Assembly (NCBI GenBank): GCA_964059195.1
Contig: CAXKWD010000006.1
Coordinates: 133,554,539-133,618,538 of the forward strand
Direction of reading: 5' to 3'
Origin: Ectobius pallidus
Taxonomy: Eukaryota; Arthropoda; Insecta; Blattodea; Ectobiidae
DNA: 64,000 bases
Shown here: positions 1 to 10,129 of the stretch, one piece after another
Layout of the letters: each line of letters opens with the position of its first letter
Numbering within the stretch: the first letter of the stretch is position 1
Translations under genes and position numbers: made by a program
Notes under the pieces: model-generated
Database searches by the model: none
Told to the model about the DNA's origin: nothing
What the model saw: only the letters and a program-made list of their open reading frames with translations

Positions 1-224
1 TGAGTTATTAGTGAAAAACTGGCAGAAAACGTGTATTTATTTCGTTTTCGAAGCATAAGTTTTCAATAAAACAAATCAATTACACTAGGCTTTGGCTATT
101 TTTGTCACACCTTCGACATAAAAGCATCGCGATCTCTTGAATGTTGTAGCTCACGCTGGTCGATTCATTTGTTTTTAATGTCAAGGCACGCAAACATAAT
201 ATGAAATTTTCATCCTACACCGAA

Positions 225-488
225 TTATTATTATTATTATTTATTCATTCCACTGCTTTTACAGGTATTAAAACGATGTCATCGGCTTTTAGCAAGATGA
301 CACCGTTAAATTTAAACAGAAATGTTTAGTATACTGCGGACAATGGATGTAGTACTCAAGATGACCGCTTTTTGCATACAATCCCTCACGTACTCTGTGA
401 TCTTCAAGTCTTTCAGTCTCTTCATTAGGGTCTTCGGTACAAGTCCTGTTGAGGAGATGATTAAAGGCAGCACAATGACTTTTTCTTC

Positions 489-550
<62 letters not shown>
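225..550 (-). pseudogene. 5'-truncated LINE C-terminus nested in Helitron unit A, with (TAA)n on both sides
   Basis: Units A and B align on both sides of this block, so it is an insertion into unit A. Read on the minus strand, about 486 to 310 is open and contains LPLIISSTGLVPKTLMKRL and a KAVILSTTSIVRSILN-type ending before a TAA stop, followed by a short 3' UTR and a (AAT)n tail at 225-240. That ending resembles the last about 50 residues of R2-type/restriction-like-endonuclease LINE proteins and resembles, in a different sequence, the C-terminus of the LINE at 3656-4234. The 5' edge is a (TTA)n run at about 487-550. A small fragment, non-functional by length. Family identification is by motif memory only. 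Confidence 0.55.
487..550. repeat. (TTA)n microsatellite
   Basis: About 21 uninterrupted TTA units. It borders the truncated LINE fragment and the resumption of Helitron unit A at 551, so it probably arose from LINE tail or target expansion. Open frames reading poly-leucine through it are artefacts. Confidence 0.9.
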
Positions 551-551
<1 letters not shown>

Positions 552-1726
552 GGGATAATCAATATTAGCCTAAATATGGTCAAACGTTGTTCGATTTGGA
601 CGAAACTCACTATACAGGGGTTTTCTGGGCCAAGGAACTCGAATCTGAGGTCGCTTTTACCAGGTGACGCTATCTAATCGTGATATGTAGTCCACATGAT
701 TTAGGTGTTAATATAATGATTTAACTATTATGCTCTTCATTTTTAATTTTTGAAATAATTATCTCGGGCGAAGCCGCGGGCACATGCTATCTTAAAATAA
801 TAAAAAGACGTGTTTGTCTGTCTGTCCACGATGCCCAGCGAAATCTACTGAACGCAGAGATCTGAAATGTTAAACATAGATGGGCTGAAAGGTGGGCGAA
901 TGCGCATCGAAGCCAGATTTTAAATTTTAGCTTTCGTTCGCGAGTTGTGAGTGAAAAACTGGCAGAAAACGTGATTTTAGCGCTGTCGAAGCATCAGATT
1001 TCAGTAATACATTTCAATGTCAAATCAATTGCAGTTGGCTTTGGCTGTTTTTGTCATACCGTGGAAATAAAAGCATCGCGATCGCTTGAATGTTGTAAGC
1101 CCACGCTGGTCGATTCAGTTGTTTAGAATGTCAAGGCCCGTATACATATGAAATTTTCAACCTACACGGAAGAGGGATAATCAACATAGACCTAAATATG
1201 GTTAAACATCGTTCGATTTGGACGAAACTCGCTATACAGGGATTTTCTGGGCCAAGGAACTCGAATCTGAGATCGCTTTTACCAGGCGACGCTATCTAAC
1301 CGTGGTATGTAATTCACGTGATTTAGGTGTTAATAAATATAATGATTTAACTATTATGCTCTTAATTTTTAATTCTTGAAATAATTATCGCGGGCGATCG
1401 CTTGATTTTGTAAGTCCATCCTGGACGATTCATTTGTTTAGAATATCAAGGCCCGAAGACATATGAAATTTTCAACCTACACGGAAGGCCTAAATATAGG
1501 CCTAAATATGGTCAAACATTGTTCGATTTGGACGAAACTCACTGTACAGGGGTATTCTGGGCCAATGAACTCGAATCTGAGGTCGCTTTTACCAGGCGAC
1601 GCTATCTAATCGTGGTATGTAGTCCACGTGATTTAGGTGTTAATAAATATAATGATTTAACTATTATGCTCTTAATTTTTAATTTTTGAAATAATTATCG
1701 CGGGCGAAGCCGCGGGCACATGCTAG

Positions 1727-3655
1727 TTATTAATAACAATACAATATATGAATGCAAACTTTCTATATATCTCAGAAGTGATGCATGATTTTTAGTCGTA
1801 TTTCTGACTTTCGTCTAATAATGCACCTTAGTTATCAGGTTTGGGCATTATATTAACATTATAATAATTATTACTTCTTTGTTCCTGGATTGCCAATAAT
1901 TTATTCATAACATAGCAAGAAATGTATAATGTGGTTTGATTATGACTTATTCTGGCTATTTAGGAACCCGTGTTACGAATTTGTATTGAATGACTCACAG
2001 TTTTAGAAAATAAATGTTCTGTATGAAATTCGAAAATGTAAATAATCAGCATATAATATATAAATTAAATACAATAACCTATTGATTCAAAATAATGGAA
2101 AAGTCCTCCAGTCTTTAAACTCAATAGGCTAATACTGTATATTCCTTCAGGAAGAAATAGTCCGTGGTTGTATAGTGCATAAGACCATTCAGAAAGTTTT
2201 CAATTGGTTTAAGAAGTTTGAGGAAAGAAATGAAACCTTATTGAAATTTTAGTCATGAATATAAAATGTAATAAAATAAATCTTAGCATTAAAAATAAAA
2301 AACATTTCTTACTGATTTCCCTTAAATTCAAGGAAGTGTATTTCAACTATAGATAGGGTCATTCAGTCAGTTATTTTTATATTTTTATGAATAAGTTTAT
2401 TTAATCATAATGGTGAAGAGAGTAGAAATTAACTACTTGCTGTCATGGAATCCTTTCTCCTTGAATCTATCTCCCAACTTAATTGAGCTCTTTTTCACAA
2501 TGTTATCAGTTATCACATGTAATACCAATTTATAACTTAGGAATTGTATAATAATGTATTAATTTACTCTGCTTTTACTTGCTGTTTTATTCAAAATCAT
2601 GTATCTATTCTTTCCGAAAATTGATCGATATGCCTGCAAACGTAACCAGCAATAAGTCTTAAGAGGTAAAATTGTACCAAGCAAGGTCAGCCAGAGCTTA
2701 CCATGTACTGTATGTTGTTGTTGTTGTTGTTATTATTAATAATATTAATAATTCATTGTCGATAGTATGTAAATAGGTTTTGTCGCATTCAAATCTTTCG
2801 TTTCTTCTGAATAACAGTAAAATATTCTATCCTGGAATGAAAAATAGAGGATTCACTAGCCTGTTTAAATAGTCTGATCTCATCGTCAAGTGTTTTCCTT
2901 AGCACTAGGACCTACTCTTTTTCTCTTCACGTTTTCAGAATTTTTTTCGGATACAATTCCCTTTGCTATAATTAAGGTTGTATAACACCATACAAAGTTA
3001 ACTCTAATGAATATTTTTGGTTGAGAAACAACTTCCACAAAGTGTAGTACAGTATATGTCCTTGTTTTGCATATTTAAATGAAACACGAGTTCATCAGTG
3101 GCCTCATGTTCTAACTCAGAGCAATATAATTGAAAATCACGTCGTTACCTCGTACATTCCCAGCTGAATACTATCCTTATTGAAGTGGTTGGAGATCTAA
3201 TTTCACTTTCTAACATACATACCAAACAAAATAATTTATTACTGGTATTAACAATCTGAGGAAAAAACATGAAAACTATTTTAAAGGAGAAATGCACTCT
3301 GCACAAGTGGTGTTCGCGAAGAAGAAAAATATACATATTTTGCGAATTTCCTTCAAAGCAAAGAATGTAATATACAAAAAAAAAAAATATATATATATAT
3401 ATATCCAAACTGGTACTGTAACCATCCTACTTTTTGGAAAAATTTAGCCAGAATCTTAAGGAATTTGACTTTAATTTCTTATATAACGTAAACGTGTCAA
3501 GTTCTGTGAAGTTCGTATGTATAACCTCAGTAAACTTTTTTTTTTTTAAATTAATTTCCTTCCCCCCGTATAATAAGATATAGGTATGAAATGGAAGATT
3601 CTAAATAGCCTATATTTCTTGTGAATCATGTTGATTTTGAATTTGAAGATGCCAT
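1727..3655. other. AT-rich DNA without recognisable gene
   Basis: I see no long open frame, RNA gene or complete mobile element here. Simple sequence is present at about 2714-2755 (TTG units passing into TTA/TAA units) and at about 3375-3404 (an A-run followed by TA units). The short minus-strand open frame at 3145-3408 starts in that A/TA run and is not convincing. Confidence 0.6.
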
Positions 3656-4234
3656 ATGCAAGCAAATGTTGCTCCAGTACGTGCCCTCCATGGACGAAGT
3701 CAGAACGGCAACCACTGTAGGCACTGCAGTGAGGTAGAAACTTTGGCACACGTTCTAGGCTTTTGTCATCATGGGGAGCTTCTACGGAACACTCGTCATC
3801 ATCAAATAAGGAGCAAGATAGCGGCTGCCTTGAAACTGCAGAATTATGACGTTTATGAGGAGGTGCACTGCATTGCCATGGATGGAGGAACACGAAGAGC
3901 AGACATCATTGCAATAGACAAAAACCGAACAGCTGGTTTAATAGTAGACCCTACAGTCCGCTTTGAGACTGAAGAAGATCAACCTGCAACTGTTGATAAT
4001 GAGAAAAAGAAGATATACGAACCAACCATTGAGTACTTCAAGAACAAATACGATTTGAAAAATGTTGAAGTCATTGGACTAATGGTTGGTAGTAGGGGAA
4101 CAATAACGAAGTTCTTTATTAATTTCTGTAAACGTTTCTCATTGTCACAAAATCTGTACACTGAAGTGGCGTTATTATCACTTAAGGGATCCATCCAAAT
4201 CTTAAGAAACCACCTGTACAATAACAACAATTAA
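3656..4234 (+). pseudogene. C-terminal part of an R2-like LINE protein: CCHC zinc finger plus restriction-like endonuclease
   Basis: Open for 192 codons from the first ATG. A zinc-finger signature CX2CX7HX4C is formed by C21, C24, H32 and C37. It is followed by RRADIIAID and IVDPTVRFE (residues about 80-104), resembling the catalytic core of the restriction-like endonuclease at the C-terminus of R2-clade non-LTR retrotransposons, which nicks target DNA for target-primed reverse transcription. The reverse transcriptase that should precede it is absent, so this is a 5'-truncated copy. The frame stays open to the natural stop with no internal stop, suggesting modest age. The 3' UTR runs about 4235-4405 and ends in an A-rich TAAGTAAATAAATAATAA tail at about 4424-4441. 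The ATG at 3656 is just the first methionine after truncation, not a true start. Confidence 0.75.
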
Positions 4235-4441
4235 GCTGGACAGGTTTCCTTCCTCCAAGTTTAATGGTTTTATTTCTGATTATTTTAATTTTAATTTTCC
4301 TGTCATTATGTTTATGATCTAACTTGTAATGAAAGCTTGTAATTTTTTTTTTTTTTGTGTAAGTGTATACTTTGTTGAAAGTTATTCTTTGTCTGCAAGG
4401 CAATCTGCGTTGTGCAGAAAGATAAGTAAATAAATAATAAT
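4235..4441 (+). mobile_element. 3' UTR and A-rich tail of the R2-like LINE
   Basis: Follows the TAA stop of the endonuclease frame and ends in TAAG/TAAA units, as expected for the 3' terminus of a target-primed retrotransposon. A T-run lies at about 4343-4356. I could not identify a convincing target-site duplication because the 5' truncation point near 3655 is not sharply defined. Confidence 0.55.
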
Positions 4442-4669
4442 ATCGGTAGGCTTTGGTGTTTTATTTTATCCACTAGGGAAAATTAATAATTAATTACTAG
4501 CTAAAGAATCCATTCTTCTAATATATATGGGCTCTTTCGTTTTCCAACAACTCAGATTTTACGAACGTGAAAGATTCGTCAATTGTCTTTTGTCAAATAG
4601 TCTCGTGTTAATGCAGAAATTTTTTCTGCTGCAAGAATCCCGTTCATAGTTTAATTTCTGTATTTAAAC

Positions 4670-4781
4670 CAGGGTTGCCAGATGAGAAATGTAGGACAGT
4701 CGTACCAATATTCGAAAATAGTCGTATTCTAGCTAAAACTGTCGTATACTTTGTGATTTTTCAGCGTAATGAACTTATTGC

Positions 4782-4816
<35 letters not shown>

Positions 4817-5173
4817 TAATAATAATTAATCATCGGTATTATACACCTTACATATATCATGTAAACGTTAAAACATCATCTTATTTGTAAATGATTAGGC
4901 GTGTCTCATCTTCCGATGTGCTAAATTTGATAAAATACAAAAAATTAAATAAACAGAAATTGCCACAGTGTTGTTATTATTAGTAACATGCTTACAACAA
5001 AAAACCACGAGAAAACAAAGAGCTGATTATATACCAAAATTTAAAATTCGTCAGTAGATTGATTAAAAAATATAAAACGCTATGTTAAAAATAGTCGTAC
5101 AAATAGGCGCACGACTAGCTGTTGCGTCGTACAAATGTATTAAATAGTCGTATGTATACGTATGGCAACCCTG
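4670..5173. mobile_element. Non-autonomous hAT-type element, family 1, copy 1 (504 bp)
   Basis: Ends are CAGGGTTGCCA at 4670-4680 and its exact inverse TGGCAACCCTG at 5163-5173. Direct copies of ATTTAAAC flank it at 4662-4669 and 5174-5181, giving a perfect 8-bp target duplication, the hAT superfamily hallmark. Subterminal sequence is rich in short GTCGTA/TACGAC motifs in both orientations, a plausible transposase-binding array. The centre holds a (TAA)n microsatellite at about 4783-4830. No transposase is encoded. A longer relative with the same ends lies at 59228-60369. Confidence 0.92.
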
Positions 5174-5181
5174 ATTTAAAC

Positions 5182-6916
5182 TACGATAGACGAAAATACG
5201 AGTACATTCTTGTATGAAATTCAAGAACCTTTGCAACCTAGTAGCTTTATATAGGCTACCTTGCCTTTGCAAGGGATACACTTCTACAATAATATAAGCA
5301 ATCATCAAGTGAAGTCATCAGTGGAATCTAAGTTTAAAATTATTGGGGAACATTTCAGTAGATTAGTTGGTTTCTATGAGTGACAATCTTAACACAAGGG
5401 AAATAATCCTCATGTTTTACATACAGCATTACTCTAAGAATCTTACATTTCTGCTTTCAAACAGTTCTTGAAGTGAGAATTTATACGTCTTAGCTGTGAA
5501 AAGGTTAAAAGTTTGGTCCTATAAGAAAAGTTAACTATCCACTTTAGATAGTTCTACATGGGTCTACTGTATACTTAGATTCCGTTTCACTGTACTGAAG
5601 AGTTATATTAAATAGGCCTACATAAATTTCAAAGTGAATCTATAATGATCAGGAGAATGGCGTATTATGAAAATTTATACAGAGCGTAGACATAAAATAT
5701 AGTTCAAAACATTTCTGGGTTATTAACTTCCCTGACTCTCAAACGCCCTAGCTCCGTGGTTTAAATAGGCTTCATATTGCGCTTCCCTCCATTTAACGTA
5801 ACGCGGGTTCCTTATCGTGCAGCGACCGTAACGACAGACTGCGTTTGAGCGGTCCCAGCAGTGTCAGTACTTGTCCTACAGCATTTGCATGTAAATAGTC
5901 AAGCCCTTTCAGTTCCTCTCAGAGTTAGTTTATTCCTGTATGAAGACATTGATTCATTCGAGGGGGGGAAAAATAGGCCCTATGCATAACATTTACAATA
6001 ACACTCGAGATTTTAGAAATTTATTGCGACTAATTTTATAACAAAGATGTAAATTTGAACGCTTGTTAATAAAGATAACATACTGTTTCGTAAATTGACA
6101 AGCATTCTACACCGATAAATATTTGTGTGTCTACTCTGTGCTCATCTAGACAAGCATCAGTTCAGAGCCAACCGAAATAGCTGTTCAGCTATATATTATG
6201 TAAGTAATATAGACCTACAACATAATGTTTGTTACCTTCTATAGGCAGAGCTATCATCATTTTAACTGATTTTCTAGGTTGGTTTGACGTGGTTATGATT
6301 TTAATTTTATTTAAATTATTCACTGAACATGGCCACATGTTGCTCGATGTTATTGCATTAGAAAAGAATTACATTTTATATTGACAAGGCGGAGTTACAG
6401 AACTTTAAGCACATATAAAAGTCAATATGGCTCTAGTTTACCAACATAGGCCTAGTAATAAATACATTTCCGACCGTGAATGATGCAAATGACCACAGAG
6501 GAAGAACTTTAAAAACTAGGAAAAATGCAAAAATTTTACTCACTTATATGATGTTAATAATAGTAATAATAATAACTAATAATGATAATAATAAAACAAA
6601 TTTAATCCATTTCACGATTTTTGATAAAGTGAAACTAGGGTCAGAATGCTTTGGAAGGATAAGCCCAATTTAAATTTCCCAACGAGCTTATCGGGGATCG
6701 AACCGTTCCGCAATAAACCTACCCCAAACTAGACAATACTAGACAGTAGGCATTCATGAAGTAGAAAATAGTATTTTGAGTAAAATAATCCTGAGAATGC
6801 TATGTATTATATTGACACCTATAGAACTCTTAATTATTCACCTTAGAAAATGAACTATGTTTTGGAAAATGAATAGTGTATTATGCAATGAGCCTAAAAT
6901 GACATTCAGTGAGATG
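5182..6916. other. No recognisable feature
   Basis: AT-rich DNA. Short open frames occur but none has recognisable motifs, codon structure or neighbours. A small (AAT/ATA)n patch is at about 6556-6595. The stretch about 5735-5890 is less AT-rich but shows no coding or RNA signature I recognise. Confidence 0.5.
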
Positions 6917-7440
6917 CGAGTATGTTTATGAAACGAGCGCAGCGAATTCATAATTTTCATACGAGCATCTTAATTACCATAATAGGCAATTTGCGTAAGA
7001 TCGTTCGAGCATAACTACATTTGTGTAAGATCGTTCGAGCATAACTAAATTTCTTAAGTTTTGTGTTTTTAGAATACCTTATAAATGAAAAAACAAGAAA
7101 CCTCTCTGTCTCGGCGATCAGTTATTACTAGGTTTTCCGTCTTTTGCGATAGATGGCAGGCGAAAATTTATGTTTTAACCTCAAAGCAACGCTATTAAAA
7201 CACATGAAATGAATTCAGTTTAATATAATATTAAATATAACACGAACATAATTCCTATTGTTTTAATTATAGGCTGTTTATTATACAGTTTGATTTGCTG
7301 CTCTCAAGGTTTCAAAGATTGTTCCGTGTTCGATTTTAATCGATACCACAATGTTATAATGAAATTCTTAACTTGAATGGATATCATTATGAAACTGCTA
7401 CGTTACATATGGAAAAAAAAACAGTTATGATTGAGGAATA
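6917..7440. repeat. Unclassified dispersed repeat, copy 1
   Basis: Aligns by eye with 51890-52440: GTTTATGAAACGAGC, TTCATAATTTTCATA, TTAATTACCRTMATAGGCAA, GGCGATCAGTTRTTA, GCGATAGATGGCAG, GAATTCAGTTTARTATAATA and TTGATTTKCTGCTCTCARGG occur in the same order and spacing. A shorter piece is at about 33091-33130. No coding capacity or clear terminal structure is seen, so the class is unknown. Confidence 0.7.
6991..7050. repeat. 30-bp tandem duplication inside the dispersed repeat
   Basis: TTGCGTAAGATCGTTCGAGC plus ten bases is repeated immediately with a 30-bp period (6991-7020 and 7021-7050), differing at two bases. The sister repeat near 51960 has only one, diverged, counterpart, so the duplication is specific to this copy. 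Confidence 0.9.
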
Positions 7441-7983
7441 GATCTACGAATAAACTATCTATAATTAACAACAAACAATGTGGTTTCGTACTTCAGTTTT
7501 CATGCTAAAAATAAAAAATATAATTTTATTAAAATCTGTTCTCTCTAACGCAGGAAATGAAAGCGTGTGTTACATACAAAGTAATGTGAGAACATCTCTG
7601 ATTTGAAATGTCTCCTTCAGGTCCGGGACACAGATACCATGTGGACACTCGTGCCTGGAACAGAGTGTTGATACTGGAGAGCCATTATTGTTCGAGAGGT
7701 TACAAGAATGCTCCAGCAAGTAATGGCGAGAGGATGTCACAATCCTAGGTCGTTTCAAAGCATCCTCGCCACAGTACTTTGCTTGTTGATAATAACTAGA
7801 AACCTTCACCAACTGTCTGTAACATACCCAGATAATCTGCCAAGACTTTCGCTATACGAAATGTGTTGTTAATAATTAAATAGCATCAGGAGATAGAAGT
7901 AAAACTCCACAGTATCAACTTCCTTCTAAAGCTTGTAATTCATTTTCGAAGCAGGTCTTGCACTTCGTTGCACAAACATTATA
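7441..7983. other. No supported feature
   Basis: Contains an 80-codon minus-strand open frame at 7570-7812 without recognisable motif. It could be chance or a relic; I do not call it a gene. Confidence 0.45.
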
Positions 7984-7989
7984 TAAAAC

Positions 7990-8150
7990 TAAACTCCATG
8001 GCGCTACATCCCTGAAGGGACAAAGACTACCACCCGACCGCTGCGTCGTCTACCAAAGGCAGATGGCAGGAATGGGTACATGGTCAGCCGATACCCACGG
8101 CCGTTAATGGTGGTTTTCCATGACCGGATCCGCTACTACAAACATTATAT
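7990..8150. mobile_element. SINE fragment
   Basis: CTCCATGGCGCTACATCCCTGAAGGG-like sequence followed by CCGACCGCTGCG and a proline/glycine-like GC-richer body matches, from memory, a short interspersed element widespread in insects whose core begins GGCGCTACAGCCC. There is no tRNA-like head in this piece, so it is a fragment. A more decayed relative is at about 63510-63570. Confidence 0.5.
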
Positions 8151-8507
8151 ATATTGGGTGAATTTTACTTTGAACTTTTCCTGATGCTGGTAGTATAGAA
8201 TATTTTCCCCAGCTTCTAATCAGGTGGTTATTTGAATAAATTCCGACGTTTTGGGGCCGACCTGGGGCTCCAATGTAAAGGAGAATCCAGATGGTGTTCA
8301 GTGAAAAAATAATAAATATATTTTAATGTGCTGAAAATATAAAAATTAATAAAACATCATTGGATACAGTTGACTCAGAAGGAGAAAGTCATAAATTTTG
8401 AAAATCATAGTTTTAAACACAGCGGAGATTTTTATTGAGGTAATATTCATTCCTATAGTACCAGGGAAGTTGAAAGATTAATTCACAAAACATGTTGTTT
8501 CTAATAG
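8151..8507. other. No recognisable feature
   Basis: AT-rich spacer between the SINE fragment and the snap-back element. Nothing recognised. Confidence 0.5.
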
Positions 8508-8509
8508 TA

Positions 8510-9175
8510 CAGGGTAATTCAAAAGTCTCTTGGCATTTCATCAAAAGATGCATTTAATTCCAAAAGTTCCAGTACATCTGCAAAGCACTCAACAGTAGGC
8601 TATAAACTTAGTTCATTTCAATGTAATTGCCCTCTAAGTCTGGGCATAGGCTCTATCTGTCTTCCTTAGACCGGAAAACAAAATCCAGCATAGAGGGCTT
8701 GATCTCACCTGCTGCTCCAGAAATTCGATGTCGTAATTGCCGTAGAGTGTAGACTTTTTTTTTTTTGAAAAAAAAAAAAGTCTACACTTTTTTTTTTTTT
8801 TTTCAAAAAAAGTCGATCAGTGTTTTGCACACCTTAGACTTAATGAAACCCCAGGCGAAAAATTCCAAGAGGTGCCCGCTCTCCTTGGACTTTATCGCCT
8901 GGGGTCATTAAGTCTAATGATCGACAGTCTTCGGCAATTACGATACCGAATTTTTGCAACAGCTGGTGAGATTACGCCCTCTATGCTGAATTCTGTGTTC
9001 CGGTCTACGCAAGACAGATGAAGCCTATGTCTAGACTTAGAGAGCAATCACATTGATATGCACTAAGTTTATAGCTTAATGTAGAGTATTTTGCAGTACT
9101 CTTTGATAAAACGTTTTGATATTTGATAAAACGTCATATTTTGATAAAACGTCAAGAGACTTTTGAATCCCCCTG
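8510..9175. mobile_element. Snap-back mariner-type element: inverted dimer of a transposon 3' half
   Basis: Ends are CAGGGTAATTC at 8510 and its inverse GGATTCCCCCTG-like end at 9175, each next to TA (8508-8509 and 9176-9177), the Tc1/mariner target duplication. The two halves are inverted copies of each other over about 245 bp each, extending inward with a second inverted block (8833-8860 against 8887-8925). Reading out of each arm (minus strand for the left, plus for the right) gives the same transposase C-terminus, FVFRSKEDR-stop-SLCPDLEGNYIEMN on the left and SVFRSTQDR-stop-SLCLDLESNHIDMH on the right. The centre encodes FFAWGFIKSKVC, a mariner-like motif. So both ends are the 3' end of one ancestor. 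Confidence 0.85.
8747..8787. repeat. Perfect 41-bp palindrome inside the snap-back element
   Basis: GTGTAGAC, twelve T, one G, twelve A, GTCTACAC. The arms are perfectly complementary around a single central base. A second long T-run follows at 8788-8802. Confidence 0.95.
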
Positions 9176-9177
9176 TA

Positions 9178-10125
9178 CTACTAATATTGGGAGAAAAAAC
9201 TAAACATGATATATACATGCCCTATTTTATCACTTTGACTACACTCAAGATGGATTAATTCTAACTGAAAAGTATTGTTACATGGTGCGTCATAATTCTA
9301 CCAGAGAACTTAATTGGCTGGAATTAAACTGTAATGCTTATTTGAAATGACCCTATTTCACGCTGAATAGGTCATTTACTGGGCGTTGGTCATTAAATGC
9401 TCCCATTCTGTCACAGTCAGACTAATATCCCTTTCAGTAATGATAGCCTACTTGTTATTCCTCTTGAGCTTGACACACTTAGTAGGTAATGGAATAATTC
9501 CAAAGTGCTTACATAATACTCTAATCTGTGTGTACAATTCAACTAAAGTGATAGGAGTTAATTACGTAATATTGTACATGTAAACCGGAGCTGTGGTGTC
9601 AAACTCTTAGAGGATATTTAAGAGTTTTTGTACTTACGTTCCTTTGTCTACAACCTGGTACTTTGCCCATGGCTGAATCTACTTTTACATGCCCATTATT
9701 TCCCCGATACCAATTTATGTTTTTAAAAAGGCGTTTGTTTGATAAAATTCAATACAATAATTTTTACAGCTATAATTTTATTGAACAAAATAGTTTAACA
9801 TAAGCGTTAGTGACCTCATTGTTGGAGGGGCTAACATTTTCCTAAGTAAATCACTACAAAATTTTACAGCCAATATGAGCACTGTTTCTAAAATAATTTA
9901 ACTGTACATGAACTTGTAGTTCTTATATTATTTTCACAATTTATTCTATAGGAAAGGGCAATAGTAGGTAGAAATTCGAGATGTCAGTCTAGACCCGATT
10001 TTTCAAAGTGTAGAAGGGCCGTTTCCTTCTTGCTTGACATAAGTTAGTAGTAATTTGAGGTAAGGTAACGAATATACATAATTAATAGGGTGGAAGGGTA
10101 GAGTTAGACTGAAGAATTCAATGTC
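9178..10125. other. No recognisable feature
   Basis: AT-rich pre-insertion flank of the LTR retrotransposon. Short open frames (for example 9386-9583) have no recognisable motif. Confidence 0.5.
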
Positions 10126-10129
10126 ATGG

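Larger units (their letters stand above)
1..1726 (+). mobile_element. Head-to-tail array of Helitron-like non-autonomous elements
   Basis: Three related units lie in direct orientation: unit A (1 to about 789, cut by the window start and interrupted at 225-550), unit B (about 790-1397) and unit C (about 1398-1726). Shared blocks include GTGAAAAACTGGCAGAAAAC (units A and B), CGTTCGATTTGGACGAAACT-like sequence and a 3' end with a short GC hairpin (CGCGG/CCGCG around GCGAAG), then GGCACATG and CTAG at 1723-1726 followed by T. Unit B starts TCTTAAAATAAT directly after the unit A terminus at 781-789. A 5' TC, a 3' hairpin plus CTRR, and insertion before T are Helitron hallmarks. No Rep/helicase coding is present, so the units are non-autonomous. 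Assignment rests on terminal structure; the tandem order is seen directly. Confidence 0.65.

Noticed and set aside
322..552. Plus-strand 76-codon open frame ending in poly-leucine
   Set aside because: It is antisense to a LINE fragment and runs into a (TTA)n microsatellite.
7570..7812. 80-codon minus-strand open frame
   Set aside because: No motif, no neighbours and no codon evidence; not distinguishable from chance.
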